A stretch of DNA of 16,444 bases from Pseudoruminococcus sp964385235. GTDB lineage: Bacteria; Bacillota; Clostridia; Oscillospirales; Acutalibacteraceae. The notes beneath the pieces were generated by a model. It ran no database searches, was not told the origin of the DNA, and saw nothing but the letters and a program-made list of their open reading frames with translations. Within the stretch, counting starts at the first letter, position 1. Each line of letters starts with the position of its first letter. Position numbers and translations under genes: made by a program. Where the stretch lies: assembly GCA_964385235.1 (NCBI GenBank), contig CAYLOD010000036.1, forward strand, positions 1 to 16,444. The letters run 5' to 3'. This document shows, one piece after another, positions 5,752 through 12,614 of the stretch.

Positions 5752-7500
5752 ATGGCACTTGACGGAGTGTTTCTCAGACATATTAAAGGGGAATTGAAGA
5801 AGGAGCTTGCGGAGAGCAGGGTGGATAAGATATACCAGCCGTCGGGAGATGAACTGATTTTTGTAATGCGGTCCCGCGATAACGGCGCTAAGAAGCTTCT
5901 GCTTTCAGCGAGAGCCAGCAGCCCGAGAATCAATATAACATATTCGACGCCCGAAAACCCGCAGACGCCGCCTATGTTGTGTATGCTCCTGAGGAAAAGA
6001 CTTTCCGGGGCAAGACTGAGAGATATTTGCCAGCCGGGACTTGAGAGAATACTCTTTCTCCGCTTTGAGGGGAAAAATGAACTCGGCGATACCGTTATGA
6101 TGACACTCGCGGTTGAAATCATGGGACAATACAGTAATGTAATTTTTATCGACGGAAACGGAATAATCATAGACGCGTTAAAACGCGTCGATCTTTCTAT
6201 GTCGTCAAAAAGACTTGTCCTGCCGGGCATTGGGTACGAACTTCCGCCCGAGCAGAATAAGCTGAATATGCTCGAAAGCTCAGCCGCGGAAATAGCCGCC
6301 GCCGTGAAAAGTCTGCCGAAAAATACGGAACTTTCAAAAGCGCTGCTCTCCACCGTTCAGGGCGTTTCACCGGTAATATGCCGTGAGCTTGCTCACCTTA
6401 CGGGACGCGGCAGAGATGTTTTATCTAAGGAAATGACGGACGAGGACGAAAAACGCCTTCTGTACTTTCTTGAACGTATGGCGGAAACAGCCGCTGATAT
6501 GAGCGGCGAGCCTGTACTCGTTAAGGACAGCGCGGGTAAACCGACAGACTTTGCGTTTATCGATATTACTCAATACGGAAACAGTATGGAAATCGAGCAT
6601 TGCCGTAGCTTTTGCGGGCTTCTCGATGAGTTTTACTCGCGCAGGGACACGATAGAGAGAATGAGAGCGCGCTCACAGGATCTGTCAAAGCTGCTGACAA
6701 ACGCCCGTGACAGACTTTCACGGAAGATCGCCGCGCAGCGGTCCGAACTCGCCGCCTGCGCCGACAGGGAAAGACTGAGAATCTGCGGAGATATTCTCGA
6801 GGCGAACCTCCGCCGGATAAATAAGGGCGACGAATACTGCGAGGCTGAGAACTTCTATGACGAGAATCTCTCAACAATAAGGATAAAGCTCAGCCCCGCG
6901 CTCTCTCCGACACAAAACGCGCAGAAATATTACAGGGACTACCGAAAGGCAAAGACGGCTGAACAGATGCTTACAGTTCAGATAAAAAAGGCTTATGATG
7001 AGCTTGAGTATATTGAAACGGTTTTGGACAGCCTCGGCAGAGCGGAAAGCGAACGCGAGCTTAACGAGATACGCGCCGAACTGTCGGAACAGGGATATAT
7101 CAGGACGAGCCGTAAAAAACAGAAAAGGGAGGCTGTTCTCCCGCCGCTTGAATACAGGTCGAAAAGCGGGTTTACAATACTTGTCGGCAGAAATAACAGC
7201 CAAAACGATAAGCTGACATTAAAACAGGCGGATAAAAACGATCTGTGGTTCCATACAAAAGATATACCCGGCTCACATACTGTTATCATAACAAACGGCA
7301 TGACGCCCGACGACGAAACAATACTCCTCGCGGCACAGCTCGCGGCATACCACAGCAGGGCGCGGAACGCGGGCAAAGTCCCCGTTGATTATACCAAAAT
7401 ACGATATGTTTCAAAGCCTCAGGGCGCAAAGCCGGGCATGGTTATATATGTAAATCAAAAGACCCTCTATGTTGAGCCGGCCGACGCCACGCCAAATTGA
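5752..7500 (+). CDS. rqcH: Rqc2/RqcH homolog (NFACT family), ribosome quality control
   Basis: RqcH binds stalled 50S subunits with peptidyl-tRNA and directs addition of C-terminal alanine tails that mark incomplete proteins for degradation. The family was formerly called fibronectin-binding protein A. The 582-residue product has an N-terminal NFACT-N region (about 1-180), a helical and coiled-coil middle (about 290-440) and a C-terminal NFACT-R domain. The latter carries DLWFHTKDIPGSH (around 500), a SRARNAGKVPVDYT segment and GAKPGMVIYVNQKTLYV near the end. At the tRNA-contacting DR position of B. subtilis RqcH this protein has Glu98-Arg99. The ATG follows AGGAGGG by about 6 nt. It is probably the first gene of an operon with the three genes downstream; its leader consists of repeat block A. 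Confidence 0.94.
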   Translation: MALDGVFLRHIKGELKKELAESRVDKIYQPSGDELIFVMRSRDNGAKKLLLSARASSPRINITYSTPENPQTPPMLCMLLRKRLSGARLRDICQPGLERILFLRFEGKNELGDTVMMTLAVEIMGQYSNVIFIDGNGIIIDALKRVDLSMSSKRLVLPGIGYELPPEQNKLNMLESSAAEIAAAVKSLPKNTELSKALLSTVQGVSPVICRELAHLTGRGRDVLSKEMTDEDEKRLLYFLERMAETAADMSGEPVLVKDSAGKPTDFAFIDITQYGNSMEIEHCRSFCGLLDEFYSRRDTIERMRARSQDLSKLLTNARDRLSRKIAAQRSELAACADRERLRICGDILEANLRRINKGDEYCEAENFYDENLSTIRIKLSPALSPTQNAQKYYRDYRKAKTAEQMLTVQIKKAYDELEYIETVLDSLGRAESERELNEIRAELSEQGYIRTSRKKQKREAVLPPLEYRSKSGFTILVGRNNSQNDKLTLKQADKNDLWFHTKDIPGSHTVIITNGMTPDDETILLAAQLAAYHSRARNAGKVPVDYTKIRYVSKPQGAKPGMVIYVNQKTLYVEPADATPN

Positions 7501-7522
7501 TGAATACTTCGGGAGTGTACAT

Positions 7523-9049
7523 ATGAAAAAACAAGTGAAATTTATGATAGTTTCCGGTGTGGTTCTGGTTCTTCTCGCGGGGGCGCTGATATTCCTGCTC
7601 ACGCTTCCCGATGTGCAGAGCGATAATACGGGAGAAGTTTCGACAGGAGCGGCTGCCCTTATATCAAAGGCGTCAGGTGATATAGAGCAGATTGTTGTGA
7701 ACAACAGCGGCGGCAAATATACGCTCATGTCGTACACAGTCGAATATGAAGTATCCGACGAAAGCTCCGGGGAAGCGTCCGCTTCGGGGTCAGGCGGCGC
7801 GACTACGGAAAAAGCGACGATATTTACTATGCAGGAGCACGGCGAGTATACTCTGGATTATGATAAGACGGAGGAGCTCGCTTACAGCTGCTCTAATCTC
7901 GCGTCAAAGAGGACGATAAACTCAAAGGGCAGACCCGACTCGGAATACGGACTTGATAAGCCGCGCTCAACGGTCGAGGTGCGCTTTTCCGACGGCAGCA
8001 GAATAAAAATACAGGTCGGGAACGACGCCCCCGGCGATGAGGGAACATATGTGAGAATGAATGACGAAAAGACCATATACCTCGTTGACAGCAGCTCGGT
8101 TTCAAATATGCTGGTAGAAAAGTTGCAGATGTTTGACAAAACACTTATAAACGAACTTGGCGATGATGAGTTTAAAAGCGTCAGCATAAGCGGCTTGGGC
8201 AGAAAAACACCCCTTAAAATAGAAAAAAACAACCTTTCTCTGCTCTCCGGTTACTATATGTCGTCGCCGAACAGAGCCGCCTGTGACAATAATAAAATAG
8301 AAACGCTGTGCTATTCGCATATCTTTCCTTTCACCGCCGACTCGGTCGTCAAGATAGACGTGACAAAGGACGATATTAAGAAATACGGGCTTTCAGAACC
8401 GTACTACATATTTGAAGCGTCTGCGGCGGAGAGGAAACAAAGGCTGATTGTTTCAAAGCCCGACGGCTCGGGTGAAAGCTATATCATGGCGGACGGCGGC
8501 AAAATAATATATAAGGCGGCAAGCGACGTTACCGGCTTCATGGGCGGCGACGGGAGCGACTATATGACCTCGAGGATTATTTACCCGAACGTGGTGAAGC
8601 TGAAAACAGCGGCGCTTTCTTACGGCGGCACAACGAACGAATATGTCTTGACGCACAAGTCTGCCGTGAACGAGGACGGGGACGAGGTCATTAAAACAAC
8701 GGTTCAGCTTTCAGGAAAAAATATCGAGGAAAATCGCTTTGATATAATGCTCAGAAACATTAGTACCCTCACAAGAAGCGGCAAAACTCCCGAAATCGAC
8801 GAAAACGCGGCGCCCATGCTGACCGCGGAGTTTGTCTACGAGGACGGCGCGGGAACGGATAAACTCGAACTGTTTGAACAGAACGGCGGAGCGGTAATCG
8901 TGCTGAACGGCAGCGCGACAGGCACGGCGGAGCTTGAAACGGTCAAGACTCTCGTCAATAACGCGAAATCTCTTTCCCGGAACAAGGACATAGAGGCTTT
9001 TGCCGTAAATGATGATGCCGAAAGCACGAACAGCGGCAAGGCTGAATAA
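7523..9049 (+). CDS. DUF4340 domain protein, membrane-anchored
   Basis: The 508-residue product has a short basic N-terminus, one membrane helix (about 7-28) and a large extracytoplasmic part. That part has the repeated beta-rich pattern of DUF4340: the region after the anchor (about 48-200) contains SEYGLDKPRSTVEVRFSDGS and the typical TYVRMNDEKTIYLVD strand, and a second related module around residue 290 contains KYGLSEPYYIFE. A Ser/Gly-rich insert sits at about 75-92. ATG 7523 is chosen over the in-frame start inside rqcH because it has GGGAG 7 nt upstream and begins the membrane segment. DUF4340 proteins often accompany ABC-type gliding or export genes, but none is here. The function is unknown. 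Confidence 0.85.
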   Translation: MKKQVKFMIVSGVVLVLLAGALIFLLTLPDVQSDNTGEVSTGAAALISKASGDIEQIVVNNSGGKYTLMSYTVEYEVSDESSGEASASGSGGATTEKATIFTMQEHGEYTLDYDKTEELAYSCSNLASKRTINSKGRPDSEYGLDKPRSTVEVRFSDGSRIKIQVGNDAPGDEGTYVRMNDEKTIYLVDSSSVSNMLVEKLQMFDKTLINELGDDEFKSVSISGLGRKTPLKIEKNNLSLLSGYYMSSPNRAACDNNKIETLCYSHIFPFTADSVVKIDVTKDDIKKYGLSEPYYIFEASAAERKQRLIVSKPDGSGESYIMADGGKIIYKAASDVTGFMGGDGSDYMTSRIIYPNVVKLKTAALSYGGTTNEYVLTHKSAVNEDGDEVIKTTVQLSGKNIEENRFDIMLRNISTLTRSGKTPEIDENAAPMLTAEFVYEDGAGTDKLELFEQNGGAVIVLNGSATGTAELETVKTLVNNAKSLSRNKDIEAFAVNDDAESTNSGKAE

Positions 9050-9061
9050 GGGGGAACGGTA

Positions 9062-9517
9062 ATGAAGAAGGAAGGAAAGCTGATGTCACTCTATAATAAG
9101 TATAAGGAAATGATTCTTTATCTTGTTTTCGGAGTATTGACGACGGTCATAAACTATATCGTGTACTTTATATTTATAAATATCGGCGTCCACTATGAGA
9201 TTTCAAACTGCATAGCGTGGGTGGCGGGCGTTGCCTTTGCGTATTTCACAAACAGGAGCATTGTTTTTAATTCCGATGCAAAGGGCGTGAAGAAGAAGCT
9301 TATCGAGGCGGCGGAATTTGTCGCGGCAAGGTTATTTTCTCTCGTCGCGGAGATGATCCTGCTGTGGTTCTTTATCGACGTTATAACTCTGAATCCCGAC
9401 GAAAAGCTTAACGAGCTTATAGCGAAGCTTATAGGCGCTGTTGTGGTCGTTATCCTGAACTATATCGCAAGCAAGTTTGTTATATTTAAAAAGAAAGACA
9501 GCGGCGAAAATAAATAA
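9062..9517 (+). CDS. GtrA family membrane protein
   Basis: GtrA-like proteins are small four-helix membrane proteins thought to move polyprenyl-linked sugars or help glycosylate surface polymers. The 151-residue product has four predicted membrane helices (about 17-36, 42-62, 82-104, 117-137). It also has the family's FGVLTTVINYIVY opening, AYFTNRSIVF after the second helix and NYIASKFVIFKKK at the end. The start ATG has AAGGGGG 7 nt upstream, overlapping the stop of the DUF4340 gene. A second in-frame ATG at 9083 also has a purine-rich site and could be used. The 12-nt spacing argues for co-transcription. No glycosyltransferase is adjacent. Confidence 0.9.
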   Translation: MKKEGKLMSLYNKYKEMILYLVFGVLTTVINYIVYFIFINIGVHYEISNCIAWVAGVAFAYFTNRSIVFNSDAKGVKKKLIEAAEFVAARLFSLVAEMILLWFFIDVITLNPDEKLNELIAKLIGAVVVVILNYIASKFVIFKKKDSGENK

Positions 9518-9546
9518 CTTAAATCAGAATAAAGGAGAACAGATTG

Positions 9547-10236
9547 ATGACGGGTATAATAGGTGCAATGGACGTCGAGGTCGAAGGGCTTATATCGGCC
9601 ATGACAGACAGAACGGAGAGAAAGCTCAGCGGGATAACCTTCCATTCGGGGAAAATCGGAAAAAGCGAGTGCATTGTGGCAAAGTGCGGTATAGGCAAGG
9701 TCAACGCCGCTGTTTGCGCGCAGACCATGATACTCGAATATTCTCCCGAATGTATTATAAATACCGGCATTGGCGGCGCGACGTCGCTCGAAACAAAAGT
9801 CGGTGACGTAGTGGTTGTGACAGACGTCGTTCAGCACGACATGGACACAACGGCTATAGGGGACCCGCCCGCGATGCTTTTTCTGCACAACGGCAGCTAT
9901 GACAGGATACCGTGCGACAGGGCGCTCACCGAGAGGATAATATCGGCCTGTGAAGCCTGCGGCATAGAGCCTAAGGTCGGCACAGCCGCGACGGGTGACA
10001 GGTTCATATCGGGTAATGATGAGCGTCTGAAGCTGAACACCATGTTTGACGCGGTCGTTTGTGAGATGGAGGGCGGCAGCATAGGGCAGGTGTGCTTTAT
10101 TAACGACGTGCCTTTTGCGATTTTGCGTTCGATTTCCGACAGCATGAGCGGCGGGGACGACAGCGTCGAGTATATGGCATTCTGCCGCGCCGCCGCGCAA
10201 AGATCCGTTGAGGTTCTGAAAATGTTTCTTGAGTAA
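9547..10236 (+). CDS. mtnN: 5'-Methylthioadenosine/S-adenosylhomocysteine nucleosidase
   Basis: MtnN cleaves the glycosidic bond of methylthioadenosine, S-adenosylhomocysteine and 5'-deoxyadenosine to release adenine; it relieves product inhibition of methyltransferases and feeds methionine salvage and AI-2 formation. The 229-residue product has IGAMDVEVEGL at the N-terminus, with Glu11 matching E. coli Glu12, NTGIGGA (72-78), EMEGGSIGQVC (173-183) and RSISDSMSG (194-202), with Asp198 matching the catalytic Asp197. ATG 9547 is chosen over the TTG one codon earlier; AAAGGAG lies at 9531-9537. It is the last gene of the rqcH unit. The window's TrmK and polyamine-related gene fit with its substrates, but the link is loose. 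Confidence 0.95.
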   Translation: MTGIIGAMDVEVEGLISAMTDRTERKLSGITFHSGKIGKSECIVAKCGIGKVNAAVCAQTMILEYSPECIINTGIGGATSLETKVGDVVVVTDVVQHDMDTTAIGDPPAMLFLHNGSYDRIPCDRALTERIISACEACGIEPKVGTAATGDRFISGNDERLKLNTMFDAVVCEMEGGSIGQVCFINDVPFAILRSISDSMSGGDDSVEYMAFCRAAAQRSVEVLKMFLE

Positions 10237-10247
10237 AATTGCGGATT

Positions 10248-10275
10248 TTGTATTTACCCGGTTCAAAAGTATGAT
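10248..10275 (+). promoter_or_regulatory. Probable sigma-A promoter of the 187-residue protein
   Basis: TTGTAT (10248-10253) and TATGAT (10270-10275) are separated by 16 nt, placed just after the mtnN stop. Transcription would start about 35 nt before the ATG at 10317. The hexamers match the consensus in four and five positions. Confidence 0.5.
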
Positions 10276-10316
10276 AAAATAAGTGAAAGATTTATTATCA
10301 GAGGAGAGGCTTACAT

Positions 10317-10880
10317 ATGAACAAGAAGATGCCTATAATCGTATTGGTGCTTTTATTGGTTATATTTTTGCCGTTCGCGCTGCTTATGTTTAAGATGAAC
10401 AATGATCCATCTCTCGCAAGCGATACAAACGACCTGATAGATAATTATTCCTCCTACGAAAAGGAGTTCGCCGGGCTCGGCTATGATTCAAGCATAATCA
10501 CCGAAAACGGCAAAAAGTATCTTGCCGTGCGCACAGAGTATATAACGTTTAAGTTCGATAAGCTGAATTCCTGTACCGCTGAATTTGACCACAAATCTGT
10601 TCTCTCGTCAAAGTATCACGGGGAAATGTATGCCCCGAACATCGGCGAGGAGGAGATCAAGGTAACTGTAACGGAAACATATCAAAACATGGATCTGGAA
10701 TATTCATGCAGCTATGCCCCGAGCGGATTTGACACCATCGTGATAGATTCCTCGGATTACGACAAAAACGACCGCGAGATAAAAAAGCTCATCAGAGGCG
10801 AATACAAGCTTTCGGACATTTACACTCAGATGAAAATCATAAACAACAACCTGAAAGAGGTAGTAAAAAACACCAAATAA
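10317..10880 (+). CDS. Membrane-anchored protein of unknown function
   Basis: The 187-residue product has an N-terminal membrane helix (about 5-26) preceded by Lys residues. The rest is hydrophilic, presumably outside the membrane, with alternating beta-like segments (about 55-150) and a Lys-rich helical end. AGGAGAGG lies 8-9 nt before the ATG. It has its own probable promoter and is followed directly by inverted repeat copy 3 instead of a terminator. The composition resembles its neighbours, so no sign of transfer is seen. I do not recognise the family. Confidence 0.8.
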   Translation: MNKKMPIIVLVLLLVIFLPFALLMFKMNNDPSLASDTNDLIDNYSSYEKEFAGLGYDSSIITENGKKYLAVRTEYITFKFDKLNSCTAEFDHKSVLSSKYHGEMYAPNIGEEEIKVTVTETYQNMDLEYSCSYAPSGFDTIVIDSSDYDKNDREIKKLIRGEYKLSDIYTQMKIINNNLKEVVKNTK

Positions 10881-10888
10881 CGCTTGAC

Positions 10889-11170
10889 CCGCTTTTTGAA
10901 AAAAGCTTGGCAAAAACTTTGAGTTGTCTTCTCTCGCGTGTTTTCTTCGATAAGTTATATTAACCTTGTTTCGCTTATTTATTATTTGCCCGCTGTGCGG
11001 CACACAGGCGTCCCCTGTCAGTATCGAAGTTTTTCGCCGAATGTCAAAAAACGACTTCGCGGCGGAGTACCTCCGCTCGAAAGTCGCGTAATCGCTCGCT
11101 TTCGCTCGACATCGGCAGGAGAAGTTTATTCCCGAAAGTGGACAAAATTACCAATGAACTGCCGTGCGCA
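10889..11170 (-). repeat. Dispersed intergenic repeat, copy 3, inverted (E-D-C-B-A on the minus strand)
   Basis: On the plus strand the order is A hairpin (GCTTTTT/AAAAAGC, 10891-10906), block B, block C (CGAAG near 11024 to CTTCG near 11059), a D hairpin (GCGGAG/CTCCGC with loop TAC, 11062-11076) and block E (11139-11170). E is the reverse complement of the GCGCACGGCAGTT-ATTGGTAA stretch in the right-end array. This copy is the only single-copy one with all five blocks in order. The D hairpin reads in the plus orientation although the other blocks are inverted. No gene is seen between 10881 and 11337. Confidence 0.8.
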
Positions 11171-11279
11171 AATTACGTTCTGCTCGGCACACAGGCAACA
11201 TTACTTATAAAAATATTTCAAAGATTTCAAAGTAAAAATAAATATAGCGCAATAGCGCGATATAGCACACAATAAGCAC

Positions 11280-11320
11280 AAAAATCCGGCTGCTGATTAT
11301 AAATATGCAGTCGGATTTTT
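11280..11320. terminator. Bidirectional intrinsic terminator
   Basis: A 14-bp stem (11280-11293 with 11307-11320, one G-U pair) carries five A residues on one side and five T residues on the other, so it can terminate in both directions. It ends the minus-strand membrane protein/XRE operon and could stop plus-strand read-through from 10880. The 110 nt before it (11171-11279) are AT-rich and hold nothing I recognise. Confidence 0.8.
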
Positions 11321-11361
11321 GCTTTAGGAGAAAATTATGATTAAGTTAGGAGTAAGCGGTT

Positions 11362-11580
11362 TTATTCGTCAAGTTCAAAGAAAAACAGATCCTCAAACTT
11401 TTTGTCAAGAGCGACACACAAGAGAAGCGCCAGTTTTGCGCTGGGGCAGAACTGATTATTTTCTATTGAACTGATAGTTTGGCGTGAAACCCCGACCATG
11501 TCGGCGAGCTCACCCTGAGAAATTTTTTTCTCGGCTCGCGCTACTCTTAGCCGGTTCTGAAGCTCTAACGGCGTACCCAT
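11362..11580 (-). CDS. XRE-family transcriptional regulator
   Basis: This is a 72-residue helix-turn-helix protein of the compact Cro/C1 type. The motif spans about residues 18-45 and includes ISQGELADMVGVSRQTIS and the conserved IENNQFCPS turn, followed by the family's LALLLCVALDKKFEDLFFF end. Its ATG (11580-11578) overlaps by one base the TGA of the preceding membrane protein gene, a strong sign of translational coupling. An in-frame GTG one codon earlier is less likely. This pairing of a small membrane protein with a compact XRE regulator is common in Firmicutes. It probably represses its own operon through the palindrome at 11960-11985. Confidence 0.92.
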   Translation of the reverse strand: MGTPLELQNRLRVARAEKKISQGELADMVGVSRQTISSIENNQFCPSAKLALLLCVALDKKFEDLFFFELDE

Positions 11581-11885
11581 CACTCAAATACCACAAACGC
11601 TGCCATACAAGCAACAGCGATAATACAACAAACAATGCCCGAAATAAGATACGGCATTTTTTTGAGCTTTTTATATTGATAAAAAAATGTGGTTGAGAGA
11701 TATGCTGTCATGATCGCACCGAACTCAAAAAAAATTTCGCCGTGAAACGCCTTATAAACACTGAAAACAAGACAGAGTATAGCGACAACTACCGCCCCAA
11801 ACCCGAATGAGTGGTTATAAACCGTCTGTTCACGTTCGTCAAGGCCGTCACGTTTATTTTTTGCAAGTATTTCCTGTTTATTCAT
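11580..11885 (-). CDS. Small membrane protein, DUF6442-like
   Basis: The 101-residue product has a charged N-terminus (NKRDGLDEREQ, 10-20), then hydrophobic segments at about 29-45, 51-68 and 79-99, separated by a Lys-rich loop (KKLKK, about 72-76). This resembles the DUF6442 family found next to compact XRE regulators; the assignment is from pattern memory. The ATG at 11885 has a GGCGGG-type site about 9 nt upstream. It is the first gene of a two-gene operon and overlaps the regulator's start by one base. The function is unknown; such pairs may sense membrane state and signal to the regulator, which is inference. Confidence 0.8.
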   Translation of the reverse strand: MNKQEILAKNKRDGLDEREQTVYNHSFGFGAVVVAILCLVFSVYKAFHGEIFFEFGAIMTAYLSTTFFYQYKKLKKMPYLISGIVCCIIAVACMAAFVVFE

Positions 11886-11940
11886 ATCATAAAACCCGCC
11901 TTAAACGACCTCTTGCTTTTGTTTCTCTTAATGTAAATAT

Positions 11941-11969
11941 ATATTACCATACATCTGCCAATTTGTCAA
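11941..11969 (-). promoter_or_regulatory. Sigma-A promoter of the membrane protein/XRE operon
   Basis: On the minus strand a perfect TTGACA (11969-11964) and TAATAT (11946-11941) are separated by 17 nt. The transcript would start near 11934, giving a leader of about 50 nt. Confidence 0.82.
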
Positions 11970-11985
11970 GTATTCTTGACAAATT
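11960..11985. promoter_or_regulatory. Palindromic operator over the -35 box
   Basis: A perfect inverted repeat, AATTTGTCAAG and CTTGACAAATT, has 11-bp arms around a TATT spacer. One arm contains the -35 hexamer of the promoter at 11941-11969. Size, symmetry and position are those of an operator for a dimeric repressor, most simply the XRE protein encoded in the same operon. Confidence 0.65.
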
Positions 11986-12051
11986 TTCTTCCAAACTTGG
12001 CATTTTTTATTTTCGACAGATTCAGCCGAATAACTTTTCCGTTCGACCGGG

Positions 12052-12080
12052 TTATAAATCGGCGAATCGGCGGCATACTA
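12052..12080 (+). promoter_or_regulatory. Possible sigma-G/sigma-F promoter of the ferritin-like gene
   Basis: CATACTA (12074-12080) is identical to the forespore -10 consensus. TTATA (12052-12056), 17 nt upstream, matches four of five positions of the GHATR -35 element. No good sigma-A promoter is seen before this gene. Transcription would start about 30 nt before the ATG. Confidence 0.35.
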
Positions 12081-12115
12081 CTTATATAAATATATTGAAA
12101 AGGAGCTGTCAGTTT

Positions 12116-12550
12116 ATGATAGAACAGGATACGATAAGGCTTTTAAGGGAATGTGACGCGGGAATAAAGATGGGAGTTTCCTCGATAGATGAGGTTATGG
12201 ACTATGTAGAGAACCGCGACATGAAAAAGTATCTCGACAGGTGCAAAAATGACCATGAGAAGCTTGAGAACGAGATACAGGTCCTTTTGGACGAGTTTCA
12301 CGACGACGGCAAGGATCCCAACACGATGACTAAGGGCATGTCGTGGCTCAAGACGAACGTAAAGCTCGCGGTGAACGGATCTGACAACACCGTTGCCGAC
12401 CTTATAACCGACGGGTGCAATATGGGTGTGAAGTCGCTCAGCCGGTATTTGAACCAGTACAAAGCGGCGGACGAGCGTTCAAAGGATATAACCAAAAGGC
12501 TAGTGACGCTCGAGGAAAAGCTCGCGCAGGATATTCGTCAATTTTTATAA
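12116..12550 (+). CDS. Helical ferritin-like small protein of unknown function
   Basis: This 144-residue, almost entirely helical protein probably forms a four-helix bundle of the ferritin-like or DUF2383 type. Helices are expected at about 2-35, 36-63, 78-113 and 115-143. Candidate metal-binding residues exist (Glu and His in KNDHEKLENE, about 43-52), but a complete di-iron set is not obvious. Conserved-looking segments are KGMSWLKTNVKLAV (about 76-89) and DGCNMGVKSLSRYLNQYKAA (about 99-118). ATG 12116 is chosen because AAGGAG ends 10 nt upstream; the open frame extends much further 5' through a divergent promoter and does not look coding there. A cysteine-rich gene follows 64 nt downstream. 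Confidence 0.78.
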   Translation: MIEQDTIRLLRECDAGIKMGVSSIDEVMDYVENRDMKKYLDRCKNDHEKLENEIQVLLDEFHDDGKDPNTMTKGMSWLKTNVKLAVNGSDNTVADLITDGCNMGVKSLSRYLNQYKAADERSKDITKRLVTLEEKLAQDIRQFL

Positions 12551-12562
12551 TCACAAAATATG

Positions 12563-12609
12563 AAGCTCCACATACTATGTTATTGCAATTAAAAGTATGA
12601 AAGGAGCTT
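12563..12609 (+). promoter_or_regulatory. Hairpin covering the ribosome binding site of the cysteine-rich gene
   Basis: AAGCTCC (12563-12569) pairs with GGAGCTT (12603-12609), and inside it CATACT (12571-12576) pairs with AGTATG (12594-12599). The outer stem buries GGAG of the AAAGGAG ribosome binding site (12600-12606) and is followed by a short T-run (12608-12612). It could hide the site from ribosomes or act as a weak attenuator. Confidence 0.5.
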
Positions 12610-12614
12610 TTTAT

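Noticed and set aside
5622..6353. Minus-strand open frame of 243 codons
   Set aside because: It lies antisense to the well-supported rqcH gene and ends in block A hairpins, which translate to repeated LFRKSL segments.
9460..10266. Minus-strand open frame of 268 codons
   Set aside because: It is antisense to mtnN, which has all catalytic motifs; the antisense product has no recognisable features.
11338..11475. Short plus-strand frame starting MIKLGVSG with a good TAGGAG site
   Set aside because: The site and spacing look real, but the 45 codons run antisense into the XRE gene and the product has no further resemblance to a family. It might be the stub of a lost gene, which cannot be shown here.
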